Shown: piece by piece, positions 26,598 through 35,438 of the stretch
How positions within the stretch are numbered: position 1 is the stretch's first letter
Layout of the letters: every line of letters starts with the position of its first letter
Origin: Terriglobia bacterium
GTDB taxonomy: Bacteria > Acidobacteriota > Terriglobia > Bryobacterales > Bryobacteraceae
Assembly (NCBI GenBank): GCA_020073145.1
Contig: JAIQFS010000005.1
Coordinates: 62,001 to 126,000, forward strand
Reading direction: 5' to 3'
DNA: 64,000 bases
Notes under the pieces: model-generated
What the model saw: the letters and a program-made list of their open reading frames with translations, nothing else
Told to the model about the DNA's origin: nothing
The model's database searches: none
Program-made: the position numbers and the translations under genes

Positions 26598-27866
26598 ATG
26601 CCAGGCTCATTTTCAACAGCACTTTCGGCGCTCAGCGCCATGGGGACCGCGGTGGACGTGGTCGGCAACAATCTGGCCAATCTGAACACCCCGGGCTTCA
26701 AGGCCAGCACGGTCAGCTTCCGCGATCTGGTGACCCAGTCGATGGGATCGGGCCTGGGAGAAACCCAGGTGGGGTTCGGCACGGCCCTGCCGCTCACCTT
26801 CCGCCAGTTCAACCAGGGCTCGGTGCAGACCAGCTCCGGGTTACTGGACGCGGCCATTCAGGGCGACGGATTCTTCATCATCAAGGACGACGCGGGCAAG
26901 ACGATCTATACGCGCGCGGGCAATTTTCTGACGGACAAGAACGGAAATCTGCTGACCAACACCGGCCTGCACGTGCAGGGATGGTCGGCCATCAACCCGC
27001 TGACCAATGAAGTCGACACGGTCGGCGCGGTGGGCAACATCATCGTTCCGGTGGGGACGCTGAAGGCTCCGACCGTGACCACGAACTTCACCGTCGACAT
27101 GAACCTGGACTCGACGGCGGCGGCCGACGCGACGTCCCAGTACTCCACGCCGATGATGGTGTACGACAGCCTGGGGACTTCCCATGTGCTGACCCTCCAC
27201 TTCCAGAAGACCGCGGCCAATCAGTGGACCTATAACGTCACCATTCCCGGAGAAGAGGTGACGGGCGGAACGGCCGGGACCCCCTTTGACATCGTGGGAG
27301 CCAGCGGCACCCTGACGTTTGGCAGCAACGGAAAGCTGACCGATCCGGCGTGGGGCGCCCCCATCGCCTTCACCATTCCGGGGCTCGCCGACGGCGCCTC
27401 CGACATGAATCTGGCCTGGGATCCGTACACGGCGGCCGGGGTGGCCCGCATTACCCAATACGGGCAGCCGTCGGCTTCGTCCGCCAGTTCCCAGAACGGC
27501 TCGGCGGCGGCGCAACTGATCCGCGTCGGCCTGGCCAACGGCGGCGGGGTTCTGGCGCAGTATTCCAATGGGGACCAGGTGGTGGTGGCCCAGCTCGCTC
27601 TCGCCAGCATCCGCAACCCGGACAGCCTCCTGGCGGCCGGCGACAATAACTTCGCGCTGAGCGCGCGCACGGCGATTCCGGCCATCGGCACGCCCGGCAC
27701 CGGAGGCCGCGGCACCATCGCCGGGGGTTCCATCGAAGCTTCGACGGTGGACATCGCCCAGGAATTCACCCACTTGATCGTGTACGAGCGCGGCTACCAG
27801 GCGAACTCGCGCGTGATCACCACCCAGGATCAATTAAGCCAGGAGACCATCAACCTGATCCACTAA
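26598..27866 (+). CDS. flgE: Flagellar hook protein FlgE
   Basis: A 422-residue protein of normal hook-protein size. The start 'FSTALSALSAMGTAVDVVGN' and 'NLANLNTPGFKASTVSF' plus the end 'EFTHLIVYERGYQANSRVIT' are the axial coiled-coil parts. The centre 'TTNFTVDMNLDSTA' and 'PMMVYDSLGTSHVLTLHF' are FlgE D2-type sequence. AAGGAG precedes ATG by 8 nt, after a run of eight T (26576-26583). The protein is exported by the gate encoded downstream. Confidence 0.96.
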   Translation: MPGSFSTALSALSAMGTAVDVVGNNLANLNTPGFKASTVSFRDLVTQSMGSGLGETQVGFGTALPLTFRQFNQGSVQTSSGLLDAAIQGDGFFIIKDDAGKTIYTRAGNFLTDKNGNLLTNTGLHVQGWSAINPLTNEVDTVGAVGNIIVPVGTLKAPTVTTNFTVDMNLDSTAAADATSQYSTPMMVYDSLGTSHVLTLHFQKTAANQWTYNVTIPGEEVTGGTAGTPFDIVGASGTLTFGSNGKLTDPAWGAPIAFTIPGLADGASDMNLAWDPYTAAGVARITQYGQPSASSASSQNGSAAAQLIRVGLANGGGVLAQYSNGDQVVVAQLALASIRNPDSLLAAGDNNFALSARTAIPAIGTPGTGGRGTIAGGSIEASTVDIAQEFTHLIVYERGYQANSRVITTQDQLSQETINLIH

Positions 27867-27873
27867 TCCGCCG

Positions 27874-28122
27874 ATGACTCCCCAAGAAGAGATTGCCCCG
27901 CTGGCGGAAGTCCCGCTGGACATCGAGGTCGAACTCGACCGGCAGATCATGCCGACGCGCCAAATCCTCGAACTGGAGGAAGGCAGTGTCATCGGCACCC
28001 AACGCTCGGCCGGCGAGAACATCGACATCTATATCGGTGGCGTGCTGTGCGGATCGGGCGAGATCGTGGTGATCGAGAACGCGCTGGGCGTGCGGATCAC
28101 GGACTTCCGCGATGACGGATGA
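27874..28122 (+). CDS. fliN: Flagellar motor switch protein FliN (short)
   Basis: An 82-residue SpoA-domain protein: 'VPLDIEVELDRQIMPTRQIL', 'LEEGSVIGTQRSAGENIDIY', 'GGVLCGSGEIVVIENALGVR'. FliN forms the lower C ring and takes part in export. It is short because the variable N-terminus of FliN is almost absent. A second, larger SpoA protein is encoded at 35435. It starts 7 nt after flgE without a clear ribosome site. Confidence 0.9.
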   Translation: MTPQEEIAPLAEVPLDIEVELDRQIMPTRQILELEEGSVIGTQRSAGENIDIYIGGVLCGSGEIVVIENALGVRITDFRDDG

Positions 28123-28138
28123 ATGAGGAGGCGAAACC

Positions 28139-28414
28139 GTGGAGATCCTGCGACAAGCGATGGCGGTGGCGGCGGTGCTGGCGCTCCTCGGAGGGAGTTT
28201 GTGGTGGCTGCGCCGGCGCGGGTTCGCTGCCGTGGTCCGGCCTCGCCGCGGAGGCCGTCTGTTGAAAACCCTGGAACGCCTGCCGCTCGGCCCGCAGCAC
28301 GCACTGCACCTGGTGCGCGTGGGCGACCGGGTGCTGGTGGTGGGTTGCGCGCCGGGAGGGTGCACCTTGCTGGCCGATGTGGGTCACGAAGCGTCCGGCG
28401 AGCTTCTGCAATGA
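28139..28414 (+). CDS. fliO: Flagellar biosynthesis protein FliO
   Basis: A 91-residue protein from GTG 28139 with GAGGAGG upstream. One transmembrane helix (about residues 8-25, 'MAVAAVLALLGGSLWWLRR') is followed by a small cytoplasmic domain with 'LKTLERLPLGPQHALHLVRV', the FliO pattern. FliO assists FliP assembly in the export gate. Position before fliP supports the call. The stop TGA is embedded in the first ATG of the mini-ORF ladder. Confidence 0.85.
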   Translation: MEILRQAMAVAAVLALLGGSLWWLRRRGFAAVVRPRRGGRLLKTLERLPLGPQHALHLVRVGDRVLVVGCAPGGCTLLADVGHEASGELLQ

Positions 28415-28482
28415 GAGGGGTTCTGCAATGAGAGCGGTTCTGCGATGAGAGGGGTTCTGCGATGAGAGAGGTTCTGCGATGA
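28411..28482 (+). repeat. Four 17-bp tandem repeats making a ladder of 6-codon ORFs before fliP
   Basis: Starts lie at 28411, 28428, 28445 and 28462, and the fifth, 28479, is the fliP start: exactly 17 bp apart. Each unit reads ATG AGA GxG GTT CTG CxA TGA, i.e. peptides MRGVLQ, MRAVLR, MRGVLR and MREVLR, and each TGA overlaps the next ATG as ATGA. Because 17 is not a multiple of 3, successive units use different frames. Each unit also holds an AGAGG-like site 7 nt before the next ATG. The unit resembles the true fliP start (ATGAGACGATTCCTGCG), so it probably arose by repeated duplication of that junction. Confidence 0.9.
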
Positions 28483-29219
28483 GACGATTCCTGCGCGTCG
28501 GCGGCCTGATCGGCCTGGCCGCGCCGCTGCCGGCGCTGGCGGCTCCGTCCTCGCTGCTCTCCTCGCTGGGCATCGGCCCCGCCGCGAATGGCGGCCTCAG
28601 CGTCCCCATGCAGATCGTCATCCTGCTCACCCTGCTGACGTTGTTACCGGCCGCGGTGATGTCGGTGACTCCCTTTCTGCGCATCATCGTGGTGCTGCAC
28701 TTTCTGCGCCAGGCGCTGGGCACGCAGTCGACGCCCTCCAATCAGGTCTTAATCGGGCTGGCGTTGTTTCTGACCATCGTGATCGTGCAGCCGGTGGCGG
28801 CCGACATGTACCACCAGGGGTGGGAGCCGATGGAAGCGGGCAAGCTGTCGGCATCGCAGGCCCTGGACGCGGGGGCCCAACCGCTGCGGATGTTTCTGGC
28901 GCGGTTCGCGCGTGAGAAAGACATCGCGCTGTTCCTCGAAATCAGCCACCGGCCGGCCCCGCGGAACCGGGACGCCCTGGACCTGGTGGTTTTGATTCCC
29001 GCCTACGTTTTGTCGGAGCTGAAGACCGGGTTCCAGATCGGCGCGGTGCTGTTCCTGCCGTTTCTGGTGATCGACCTGGTCGTGGCCTCGGTGACCCTTT
29101 CGGTGGGAATGGTGCAGCTGCCGCCCATCATGATCTCCGCGCCCTTCAAGATCCTGCTGTTCGTGCTGGTGGACGGCTGGAATCTGGTAGTGGGTTCGCT
29201 GATGCGGAGTTTTTATTGA
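28479..29219 (+). CDS. fliP: Flagellar export gate protein FliP
   Basis: A 246-residue membrane protein of the export gate. It has a cleavable-signal-like N-terminus ('LRVGGLIGLAAPLPALAAPS'), then four hydrophobic segments and the family signatures 'VILLTLLTLLPAAVMSVTPF', 'RIIVVLHFLRQALGTQSTPS', 'ALFLTIVIVQPV' and C-terminal 'LPPIMISAPFKILLFVLVDG'. FliP forms the pentameric core with FliR and FliQ. Translation is expected to be coupled to fliO through the 17-bp repeat ladder. Confidence 0.96.
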   Translation: MRRFLRVGGLIGLAAPLPALAAPSSLLSSLGIGPAANGGLSVPMQIVILLTLLTLLPAAVMSVTPFLRIIVVLHFLRQALGTQSTPSNQVLIGLALFLTIVIVQPVAADMYHQGWEPMEAGKLSASQALDAGAQPLRMFLARFAREKDIALFLEISHRPAPRNRDALDLVVLIPAYVLSELKTGFQIGAVLFLPFLVIDLVVASVTLSVGMVQLPPIMISAPFKILLFVLVDGWNLVVGSLMRSFY

Positions 29220-29232
29220 GCCCGAGGAAGCC

Positions 29233-29502
29233 ATGACGCCCGATGCCGCCGTCGCGATCATCCGCCAGGCCCTGATGGCCACCTTCTGGCTGGGGGCGCC
29301 GCTGCTGGCCATCGGGTTCATCGCCAGCATCGTAGTCAGTCTGGTGCAGATCGCCACCTCCATGCAGGACACGGCCTTCAGCACCATTCCGCGGCTGGTG
29401 GCATTTTTGCTGGGCCTGCTGCTGCTGATGCCCTGGATGCTCGAGCGGAGCATGGCGTACACGGTCAGCCTGCTGGGAGACTTGAGCCGGTATGCCCGCT
29501 GA
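29233..29502 (+). CDS. fliQ: Flagellar export gate protein FliQ
   Basis: An 89-residue protein with two transmembrane helices ('ATFWLGAPLLAIGFIASIVV', 'LVAFLLGLLLLMPWMLERSM') separated by the conserved loop 'SLVQIATSMQDTAFSTIPRL'. This is the FliQ/SctS pattern. GAGGA lies 6 nt before ATG. It overlaps fliR by 11 nt. Confidence 0.95.
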   Translation: MTPDAAVAIIRQALMATFWLGAPLLAIGFIASIVVSLVQIATSMQDTAFSTIPRLVAFLLGLLLLMPWMLERSMAYTVSLLGDLSRYAR

Positions 29503-30265
29503 ACTGACGCTGTCGGCGGGTAGTTTGTGCGGATTCGCGCTGGTGCTGGCGCGGGTGAGCGGAGCGCTGGTGTTTGTGCCGCTGCCGGGGATGCACACGG
29601 CGCCCGAGACGGCGCGGGTGGCGCTGGCGGGGTGTGTGACCCTGGCGCTCGCGTCCCGCTGGCCGGCGGTGGATGCCGCTTCGATTTCGGCGGCGCGGCT
29701 GGCGGGATGGGCGGCTGCCGAAGCGGCCGTCGGAATCGCGATCGGGGTGACGGTCGCGTTCGTGCTCGAAGCCTTCGTGCTGGCGGCGCAGGTGCTGGGC
29801 CTGCAGGCCGGGTACGCCTACGCGTCCACCATTGACCCCAACACCCAGGCCGATTCCGGCATCTTATTGATCTTCGCGCAACTGGCCGCCAGCCTGTTAT
29901 TCTTCGCCGCGGGCCTCGATCGGGAGGTGGTGCGTCTGTTCGCGTGGAGTCTGGAGCACGTGCCGCCGGGCGCGTATGTCTTCGGCCCGTCCGCGACGCG
30001 GGCGCTCATTCGCCTGGGGGCCAGCGTGTTTACGGTCGGGTTGCGGCTGGCTCTTCCGGTGGTGGCGCTGCTGGTGATGGTGGACGTGGCGCTGGCCTTG
30101 CTGGGGCGGGTCAACGCCCAGTTGCAGCTGCTCTCTCTGGCCTTTCCGGTCAAGATGGCGCTGGCCCTGGTCGTGCTGGCCTGGGGCAGCGTGCTGTTTC
30201 CCCGCATTCTACGAGAACTTGCCGGCCAGGCGTGGAGCACCGCGCGCCAGTTGCTCGGGCCATGA
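29492..30265 (+). CDS. fliR: Flagellar export gate protein FliR
   Basis: A 257-residue protein with about six membrane segments and the FliR/SctT signatures 'ARVSGALVFVPLPGM', 'GLQAGYAYASTIDPNTQADS' and 'LALPVVALLVMVDVALALLG'. FliR joins FliP and FliQ in the gate. Start ATG overlaps the end of fliQ by 11 nt, so the two are coupled. Confidence 0.95.
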   Translation: MPAELTLSAGSLCGFALVLARVSGALVFVPLPGMHTAPETARVALAGCVTLALASRWPAVDAASISAARLAGWAAAEAAVGIAIGVTVAFVLEAFVLAAQVLGLQAGYAYASTIDPNTQADSGILLIFAQLAASLLFFAAGLDREVVRLFAWSLEHVPPGAYVFGPSATRALIRLGASVFTVGLRLALPVVALLVMVDVALALLGRVNAQLQLLSLAFPVKMALALVVLAWGSVLFPRILRELAGQAWSTARQLLGP

Positions 30266-30271
30266 GACGCC

Positions 30272-31378
30272 GTGGCGGACCGCTTTACCCAGACCGAGCA
30301 ACCCACCCAGCGGCGCCTGGACAAGGCGCGGCGCGAAGGCCAGTTCCTGACCGCCCGGGAATTAGTGGGCGCCCTCCAATTCATGGTCTTCCTGGCCTTG
30401 CTGGGGGCCGGCGGGGCCCGCTGGTTTGCGACCTTCTGCCAGACGACGCGGCGCCTGCTCGAGCAGGCCTTCGCGGCGGAGCTGGCCCCGGCCGATCTAT
30501 CGCGCCTGGGCTGGCAGCTGTTCTGGCGCAATCTGCTGCCGCTGGCGCTGGCCGGGGCGGCGGTGGCGGCGGCTACGCTGGCGTTCCGGCTGGGCACGAC
30601 CCGGTTCGGGTTCAGCCTGAAGAAGCTGGCCCCCGATGTGAAGCGGCTCGACCCGGTGGCCCGGCTTCGCGAGCTGCCGCGCCAGAACCTGCCCGCGCTG
30701 GTGCAGGCCGTGGTGCTGCTCCCGGTGTTCCTGGCAGCCACCTACTGGGTGGCGCGCAGCCAGCTCGACCGCTTTCTGCTGCTCCCGCTGGGCACCGCGG
30801 AAAGCGGGGTGCGTCTGTTGGGAGCGTCCCTGATGGACCTGTTTTGGAAAGCCGCGGTGGCATTTCTGGCTTTCGGCGCGGCGGATCTGTTCCGCCAGGC
30901 GCGCCGCTACCGGCGGGATCTGCGGATGTCGAAGCAGGAGGTCCGGGAGGAGCTGAAGGACCTCGAAGGCAATCCTCAAATGAAGGCGCGGATCCGCCGC
31001 TTGCAGCGCGAGCGCCTGCGCCGCCAAATGATGAAGGAAGTGCCCCTGGCCACGGCGGTGGTGGTCAATCCCACGCACTTCGCGGTGGCGCTGCGCTACC
31101 ACATGGACGGCATGGCGGCTCCGCTGGTGGTGGCCAAGGGCAAGAATTATCTGGCATTGCGCATCCGCCAGCGCGCGGTGGAGCACCAGGTCCCCATCAT
31201 CGAAAACCCGCCCCTAGCGCAAGCCCTCTATCAGTCGGTGGACGTCGGCCAGGAGATTCCGCCGCATCTCTATCGCGCGGTGGCCGAGATCCTGGCCTAT
31301 ATCTTCAAGCTCATGAATGGCACGCTGCCAGGACCGGCGCCCGCCGGCCACGCCCAGACGGGAGCCGCGCCGAGGTAA
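30272..31378 (+). CDS. flhB: Flagellar export substrate-switch protein FlhB
   Basis: A 368-residue protein from a GTG start 6 nt after fliR. The N-terminus 'TQTEQPTQRRLDKARREGQF' and four membrane segments are typical. The autocleavage site NPTH is at residues 266-269 in 'ATAVVVNPTHFAVALRY', and the cytoplasmic part has 'KNYLALRIRQRAVEHQVPII'. Cleavage lets FlhB change specificity from rod/hook to filament proteins, in response to FliK. Confidence 0.96.
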   Translation: MADRFTQTEQPTQRRLDKARREGQFLTARELVGALQFMVFLALLGAGGARWFATFCQTTRRLLEQAFAAELAPADLSRLGWQLFWRNLLPLALAGAAVAAATLAFRLGTTRFGFSLKKLAPDVKRLDPVARLRELPRQNLPALVQAVVLLPVFLAATYWVARSQLDRFLLLPLGTAESGVRLLGASLMDLFWKAAVAFLAFGAADLFRQARRYRRDLRMSKQEVREELKDLEGNPQMKARIRRLQRERLRRQMMKEVPLATAVVVNPTHFAVALRYHMDGMAAPLVVAKGKNYLALRIRQRAVEHQVPIIENPPLAQALYQSVDVGQEIPPHLYRAVAEILAYIFKLMNGTLPGPAPAGHAQTGAAPR

Positions 31379-31382
31379 GCTC

Positions 31383-33461
31383 ATGACGCCGTCGAAAGCG
31401 CTGGCTCCCGTTCCGCCAAAATGGTTCGACGCTGTGCCGCTGGCCACACTGGGGGAGATGGTGCTCCCGCTGGCCGTGCTGGCCATCGTGATCGCGCTCA
31501 TCACGCCGCTGCCGAAGTTTGTGCTCGACCTGCTGATCGTCAGCGACATCTTGATGTCAGTGACGGTGATGATGGTCTCCCTGTACATCATCCGGCCGGT
31601 GGAATTCACCTCGTTTCCCACCACCCTGCTGCTGCTCACGTTGTTCCGTCTGGCCTTGAACGTATCCTCGTCGCGGCTGATCCTGCTCAACGGGAACACC
31701 GGCGCCACCGCGGCCGGGGAAGTGATTGGGGCTTTCGGCAGTTTCGTGGTGGGCGGCAATTATGTGATCGGGGCGGTGATTTTCCTGGTGCTGATTGCCA
31801 TCCAGTACGTGGTGATCAACCACGGCGCGGTGCGCATTTCCGAGGTTACCGCGCGCTTCACCCTGGATGCGCTGCCGGGCAAGCAGATGTCCATCGACTC
31901 GGATTTGAACGCCGGGTTGATCGACGAGCACGAAGCCAAGTTCCGCCGCAAGATGCTGGCCAAGGAAGCCGAGTTTTACGGGGCCATGGACGGGGCCTCG
32001 CGGTTCACCCAGCGCGACGCGGTGGCCAGCATCCTGATCACGGCCATCAACATCATGGCCGGGTTTCTCATCGGAGTGTTGCAGCACGGCATGGAATTTC
32101 GGAAGGCCCTGGAGACCTATACCGTGCTGACCATCGGGGACGGGCTGGTGACGGTCATTCCGGCGCTCATGATTTCGGTTTCGGGTGGCCTGATTGTCAC
32201 CCGCGCCGGTTCGGACGCGCGGCTGGGGGAGGAATTCCGGCGCCAGATTCTGGGCAACGCGCAGCCGCTGCTGCTGGCGGCGGGAGTGCTGGTGGCGGTG
32301 GCCGCTCTTCCGGGGCTGCCCAAGCTGCCCTTCCTGCTGCTGGGTGGAGGAGCAGGGGCGGCGGCCTGGAGGATGCGCCAGAAGGAAATCCGAGCGGCGG
32401 CCGCGCCCGCCGAGCCCAAACCGGCGGCGGCGCGCGAAAATCTGGAGGCCTTGCTGCGGGTCGAGCCGCTGGCGCTCGAAGTCGGTCTCGGCCTGGTGGG
32501 TCTGGTGGACAACGGACAGGAGTCGCCGCTGCTGCGCCGCATCGCGTCCATCCGGCGGCAGTTGGCGAGCGAGCTGGGATACCTGCTGCCGGCGGTGCGC
32601 GTCACCGACAACCTGGCATTGAAGAGCCGGGAATACGTGATCTCGCTGAAGGGCGTCGAGATCTCGCACTACGAGCTGCCGCAGGGCTGCGAGCTGGCGA
32701 TCCCCACGGTCCGGGGCGAGGCCGCTCTCGAAGGCCAGGCGACGCGCGATCCGGCTTTCGGCATGGCGGCGCTGTGGATTCCCGCCGAGCGCGCCGACGC
32801 GGCGCGGCAAGCCGGCTACACCGTGGTGGACGGGGTGAGCGTGATGGGAACCCATCTGGCGGAGGTCATCCGCCGACACGCCCACGAACTGTTTTCGCGC
32901 CAGGACGCCAAGAAGGTGCTCGATCGGGTGAGCGTGGAGCATCCCAAGGTGGTGGAAGACCTGGTGCCCAAGCTGCTGCCGCTGGCCACGGTGCAGAAGG
33001 TGCTGCAGAACCTGCTGCGCGAGCGGGTCTCGATCCGGGACGCGGTTTCCGTGCTGGAGGCGCTGGGCGAGGCCGCCGCCATCACCCGCAACCCGGTGTT
33101 GCTGACGGAGTATGTGCGTCAGGCCATCCGCCGCGCGGTGGTCAAGCCGTACCTGAACCGGGCGGGCGACCTGCCGGCCTGGTTCCTCGATCCAGCGATC
33201 GAACAGACGGTGGAGTCGGCGGTGGAGCACGGCGAGCAAAGCAGCCACATCAACCTAGCGCCGCAGATCATCCGCGACATCGTCAACCGCCTCTCCGGCC
33301 CGATTGCCGCGCTCGAGACGCCGGTGGTGGTGATCACCGCCTCCGGGGCGCGGTATTTCCTCCGGCAGATGGCGGAGCCGGCGCTCCCCAACCTGGTTTT
33401 CCTGGCGCACAACGAAGTGCCGCCGGGGCAGAAGGTGCAATCGCTGGGGAATATCGCATGA
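31383..33461 (+). CDS. flhA: Flagellar export gate protein FlhA
   Basis: A 692-residue protein of normal FlhA length. ATG 31383 lies 4 nt after flhB; earlier in-frame codons overlap flhB. The membrane half has 'LLIVSDILMSVTVMMVSLYI', 'PTTLLLLTLFRLALNVSSSR', 'LITAINIMAGFLIGVLQHGM' and the FHIPEP-type loop 'RISEVTARFTLDALPGKQMS', 'FYGAMDGASRFTQRDAVASI'. The C-terminal half is the nonameric cytoplasmic ring that receives chaperone-substrate complexes. Confidence 0.97.
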   Translation: MTPSKALAPVPPKWFDAVPLATLGEMVLPLAVLAIVIALITPLPKFVLDLLIVSDILMSVTVMMVSLYIIRPVEFTSFPTTLLLLTLFRLALNVSSSRLILLNGNTGATAAGEVIGAFGSFVVGGNYVIGAVIFLVLIAIQYVVINHGAVRISEVTARFTLDALPGKQMSIDSDLNAGLIDEHEAKFRRKMLAKEAEFYGAMDGASRFTQRDAVASILITAINIMAGFLIGVLQHGMEFRKALETYTVLTIGDGLVTVIPALMISVSGGLIVTRAGSDARLGEEFRRQILGNAQPLLLAAGVLVAVAALPGLPKLPFLLLGGGAGAAAWRMRQKEIRAAAAPAEPKPAAARENLEALLRVEPLALEVGLGLVGLVDNGQESPLLRRIASIRRQLASELGYLLPAVRVTDNLALKSREYVISLKGVEISHYELPQGCELAIPTVRGEAALEGQATRDPAFGMAALWIPAERADAARQAGYTVVDGVSVMGTHLAEVIRRHAHELFSRQDAKKVLDRVSVEHPKVVEDLVPKLLPLATVQKVLQNLLRERVSIRDAVSVLEALGEAAAITRNPVLLTEYVRQAIRRAVVKPYLNRAGDLPAWFLDPAIEQTVESAVEHGEQSSHINLAPQIIRDIVNRLSGPIAALETPVVVITASGARYFLRQMAEPALPNLVFLAHNEVPPGQKVQSLGNIA

Positions 33462-33546
33462 GGCCGCGTGTGCAGTCCCGCCGCCGGTCCGCCGATAGAG
33501 GGAACGAGGCCGCGGGCGGAGAGCGCTGCCAGCGGCCGCCACGCCA

Positions 33547-34674
33547 ATGAGAATCAAATCGTATTTCGCGCGCACGGTCGAAGACGCGATGGGCCAGGCG
33601 CGGCAGGAGTTGGGGGCGGAGGCGATGCTGGTGCAGAGCCGCCGGGCGCCTCCCGAAGCCCGGCACCTGGGGGAATACGAAGTGGTATTCGCCGCGGGGA
33701 TGGCGGGCGAGTCGCTGCCGGCCGCATCCGGGGGCGATGCTCCCGCGCCCGGGCGTCTGGCCGAAGAAGTCGGGGAACTCAAGAAGCAGTTGGAGGGGAT
33801 GCGGCGCGCGCTCACCAAATCGGCCTTCGCGCCGGCGCAATGGTTGGGCGGGGCGCCCGAGGTCGCGGAATCCTACGCCCAGTTAGCCGCGCACGATGTG
33901 GCCCCGGAGTTGGCGCGGGACATCGTGCAAGCGGCGGCCTCGCGCGCCGGGCGGGAGAGCCGGCCGGCGGACGCCGGCGAGGCGCGAGGTCTGTGGCAGG
34001 CGGCACTGGCCGAGGAGATCGAAACCCGGTTTCGAGTAGAGGCCGTGCTCGGGGTGGGGGAGAACCGGCCGCGGGTGGTGGCTCTGGTAGGGCCGCCCGG
34101 CGCCGGCAAGACTTCAAGTCTGGTCAAGCTGGCGGTGACGTACGGACTGGCCTGCCGGCGGCCGGTGCTGCTGGCTTCCATGGACACGTACCGGGTGGCG
34201 GCCGCCGATCAGTTGCGTTCCTATGCGGCCATCCTGGGGGTCGGGTTCCAGGTGGTGGAGACGGCCGGCGCGCTCGCCCAGACTCTGGAAGAAAACCAGG
34301 GAAAGGAATTGATTCTCATCGATACGCCGGGGTGCGGCTTTGCCGAGTTGGACCGGGGTTCGGAGCTGGCGCGGTTTCTCGCCGCCCGCCACGAGATCGA
34401 CACCCAATTGGTCCTATCGTCTTCCATGAAATCCGCCGATCTATCCCGTGTGATCGATGGTTACGAGATTTTCCGGCCGGGACGGCTGTTGTTTACCAAG
34501 CTGGATGAAACGACAGCACCGGGTCCGATCCTCAACGAGACCGTGCGCACCGGAAAGCCGCTCTCGTTTTTTGCCGCTGGGCAGCGAATTCCCGAGGATC
34601 TGGAGGCGGCCACGCCGGCCCGGCTGATTGAGCTGATTCTTGGCAACGGCCTCGCGCAGGTGCTGGCGGCCTAA
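33547..34674 (+). CDS. flhF: SRP-type GTPase FlhF
   Basis: A 375-residue protein. The N-terminal 'MRIKSYFARTVEDAMGQARQ', 'ELGAEAMLVQSRR' is specific to FlhF; the NG domain has 'ALVGPPGAGKTSSLVKLA' (P-loop), 'ASMDTYRVAAADQLRSYAAI' and 'LILIDTPGCG'. The G3 motif reads DTPG, with 'CGFAEL' after it rather than the more common DTAGR. FlhF sets the site and number of flagella, usually with FlhG. No flhG follows; fliA comes next. The 85-bp gap before it has no gene. Confidence 0.92.
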   Translation: MRIKSYFARTVEDAMGQARQELGAEAMLVQSRRAPPEARHLGEYEVVFAAGMAGESLPAASGGDAPAPGRLAEEVGELKKQLEGMRRALTKSAFAPAQWLGGAPEVAESYAQLAAHDVAPELARDIVQAAASRAGRESRPADAGEARGLWQAALAEEIETRFRVEAVLGVGENRPRVVALVGPPGAGKTSSLVKLAVTYGLACRRPVLLASMDTYRVAAADQLRSYAAILGVGFQVVETAGALAQTLEENQGKELILIDTPGCGFAELDRGSELARFLAARHEIDTQLVLSSSMKSADLSRVIDGYEIFRPGRLLFTKLDETTAPGPILNETVRTGKPLSFFAAGQRIPEDLEAATPARLIELILGNGLAQVLAA

Positions 34675-34682
34675 GGGAACCC

Positions 34683-35438
34683 GTGAACTCGTATGGGGTG
34701 TCTGAAGTGATCGGAGACGCAGAACGGGAGCGGCTCATTTTGGAGCATCTGCCGCAAGTGCGGCTGATTGCCCGGAAGATCCAAGAGCGCTTGCCGGAGA
34801 ATATCAGCCTGGAAGACCTGGTGTCGACGGGCGTGCTGGGGCTGATCTCGGCCATCGACAATTTCGATCCTGCCCACAACGTCAAACTGAAGACGTACGC
34901 CGAGTACAAGATCCGGGGCGCGATTCTCGACAGTCTGCGCGGTCTGGATTGGGCGCCCCGCCAAAAGCGGCGCAAAGCCAAGCAGATTGAGGCGGCCATC
35001 GCCCGCGCCGAGCAGCGCCTGCAGCGGGCTCCGGTGGAAGACGAAATCGCGGCCCAGCTCTCCATCACGCTGGAGGAGTATCACCAGTGGCTGGTGGAAA
35101 TCCGCGGGTTGAACATCGCCAGCCTGGAGTACGTCGGCCAAGAACAGGGCCGCGACCTGCTGCACTATATTCCCGACACGGAAGAGAGTCTTCCGTCCAC
35201 CTTGCTCGAGCAGTCGGAGCTGCAGCGCCTGGTGGCGGAGAGTATCGATGAGATCCCGGAGATCGAGCGCACCGTGCTTAGCCTGTACTACCACGAGGAA
35301 CTGACGCTTCGCGAGATCGCGCAGGTGGTGAAGCTGCACGAGTCGAGGATTTCGCAGCTGAAGTCGCAAGCCATCCTGCGGCTGCGCGCCCGTCTGGCCT
35401 CGCAGTGGCCGGCCTCGCGCGGCGTGGTGACGGCATGA
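34683..35438 (+). CDS. fliA: Flagellar sigma factor FliA (sigma-28)
   Basis: A 251-residue sigma-70-family factor of the FliA/WhiG group, from GTG 34683 with AAGGGA upstream. Region 2 includes 'LPQVRLIARKIQERLPENIS', 'LVSTGVLGLISAIDNFDP' and 'KLKTYAEYKIRGAILDSLRG'; region 3 'APVEDEIAAQLSITLEEYHQ'; region 4 'IPEIERTVLSLYYHEELTLR', 'EIAQVVKLHESRISQLKSQA'. It should read the GCCGATAA-type promoters found before flgM and flaG, and be held by FlgM (40775). ATGA overlap with the next gene. Confidence 0.93.
   Translation: MNSYGVSEVIGDAERERLILEHLPQVRLIARKIQERLPENISLEDLVSTGVLGLISAIDNFDPAHNVKLKTYAEYKIRGAILDSLRGLDWAPRQKRRKAKQIEAAIARAEQRLQRAPVEDEIAAQLSITLEEYHQWLVEIRGLNIASLEYVGQEQGRDLLHYIPDTEESLPSTLLEQSELQRLVAESIDEIPEIERTVLSLYYHEELTLREIAQVVKLHESRISQLKSQAILRLRARLASQWPASRGVVTA

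Noticed and set aside
33491-33498. GCCGATAG before flhF as a FliA promoter
   Set aside because: No TAAA-like element occurs 15-16 nt upstream (gtgc there), and the gene is expected to be co-transcribed with flhA.
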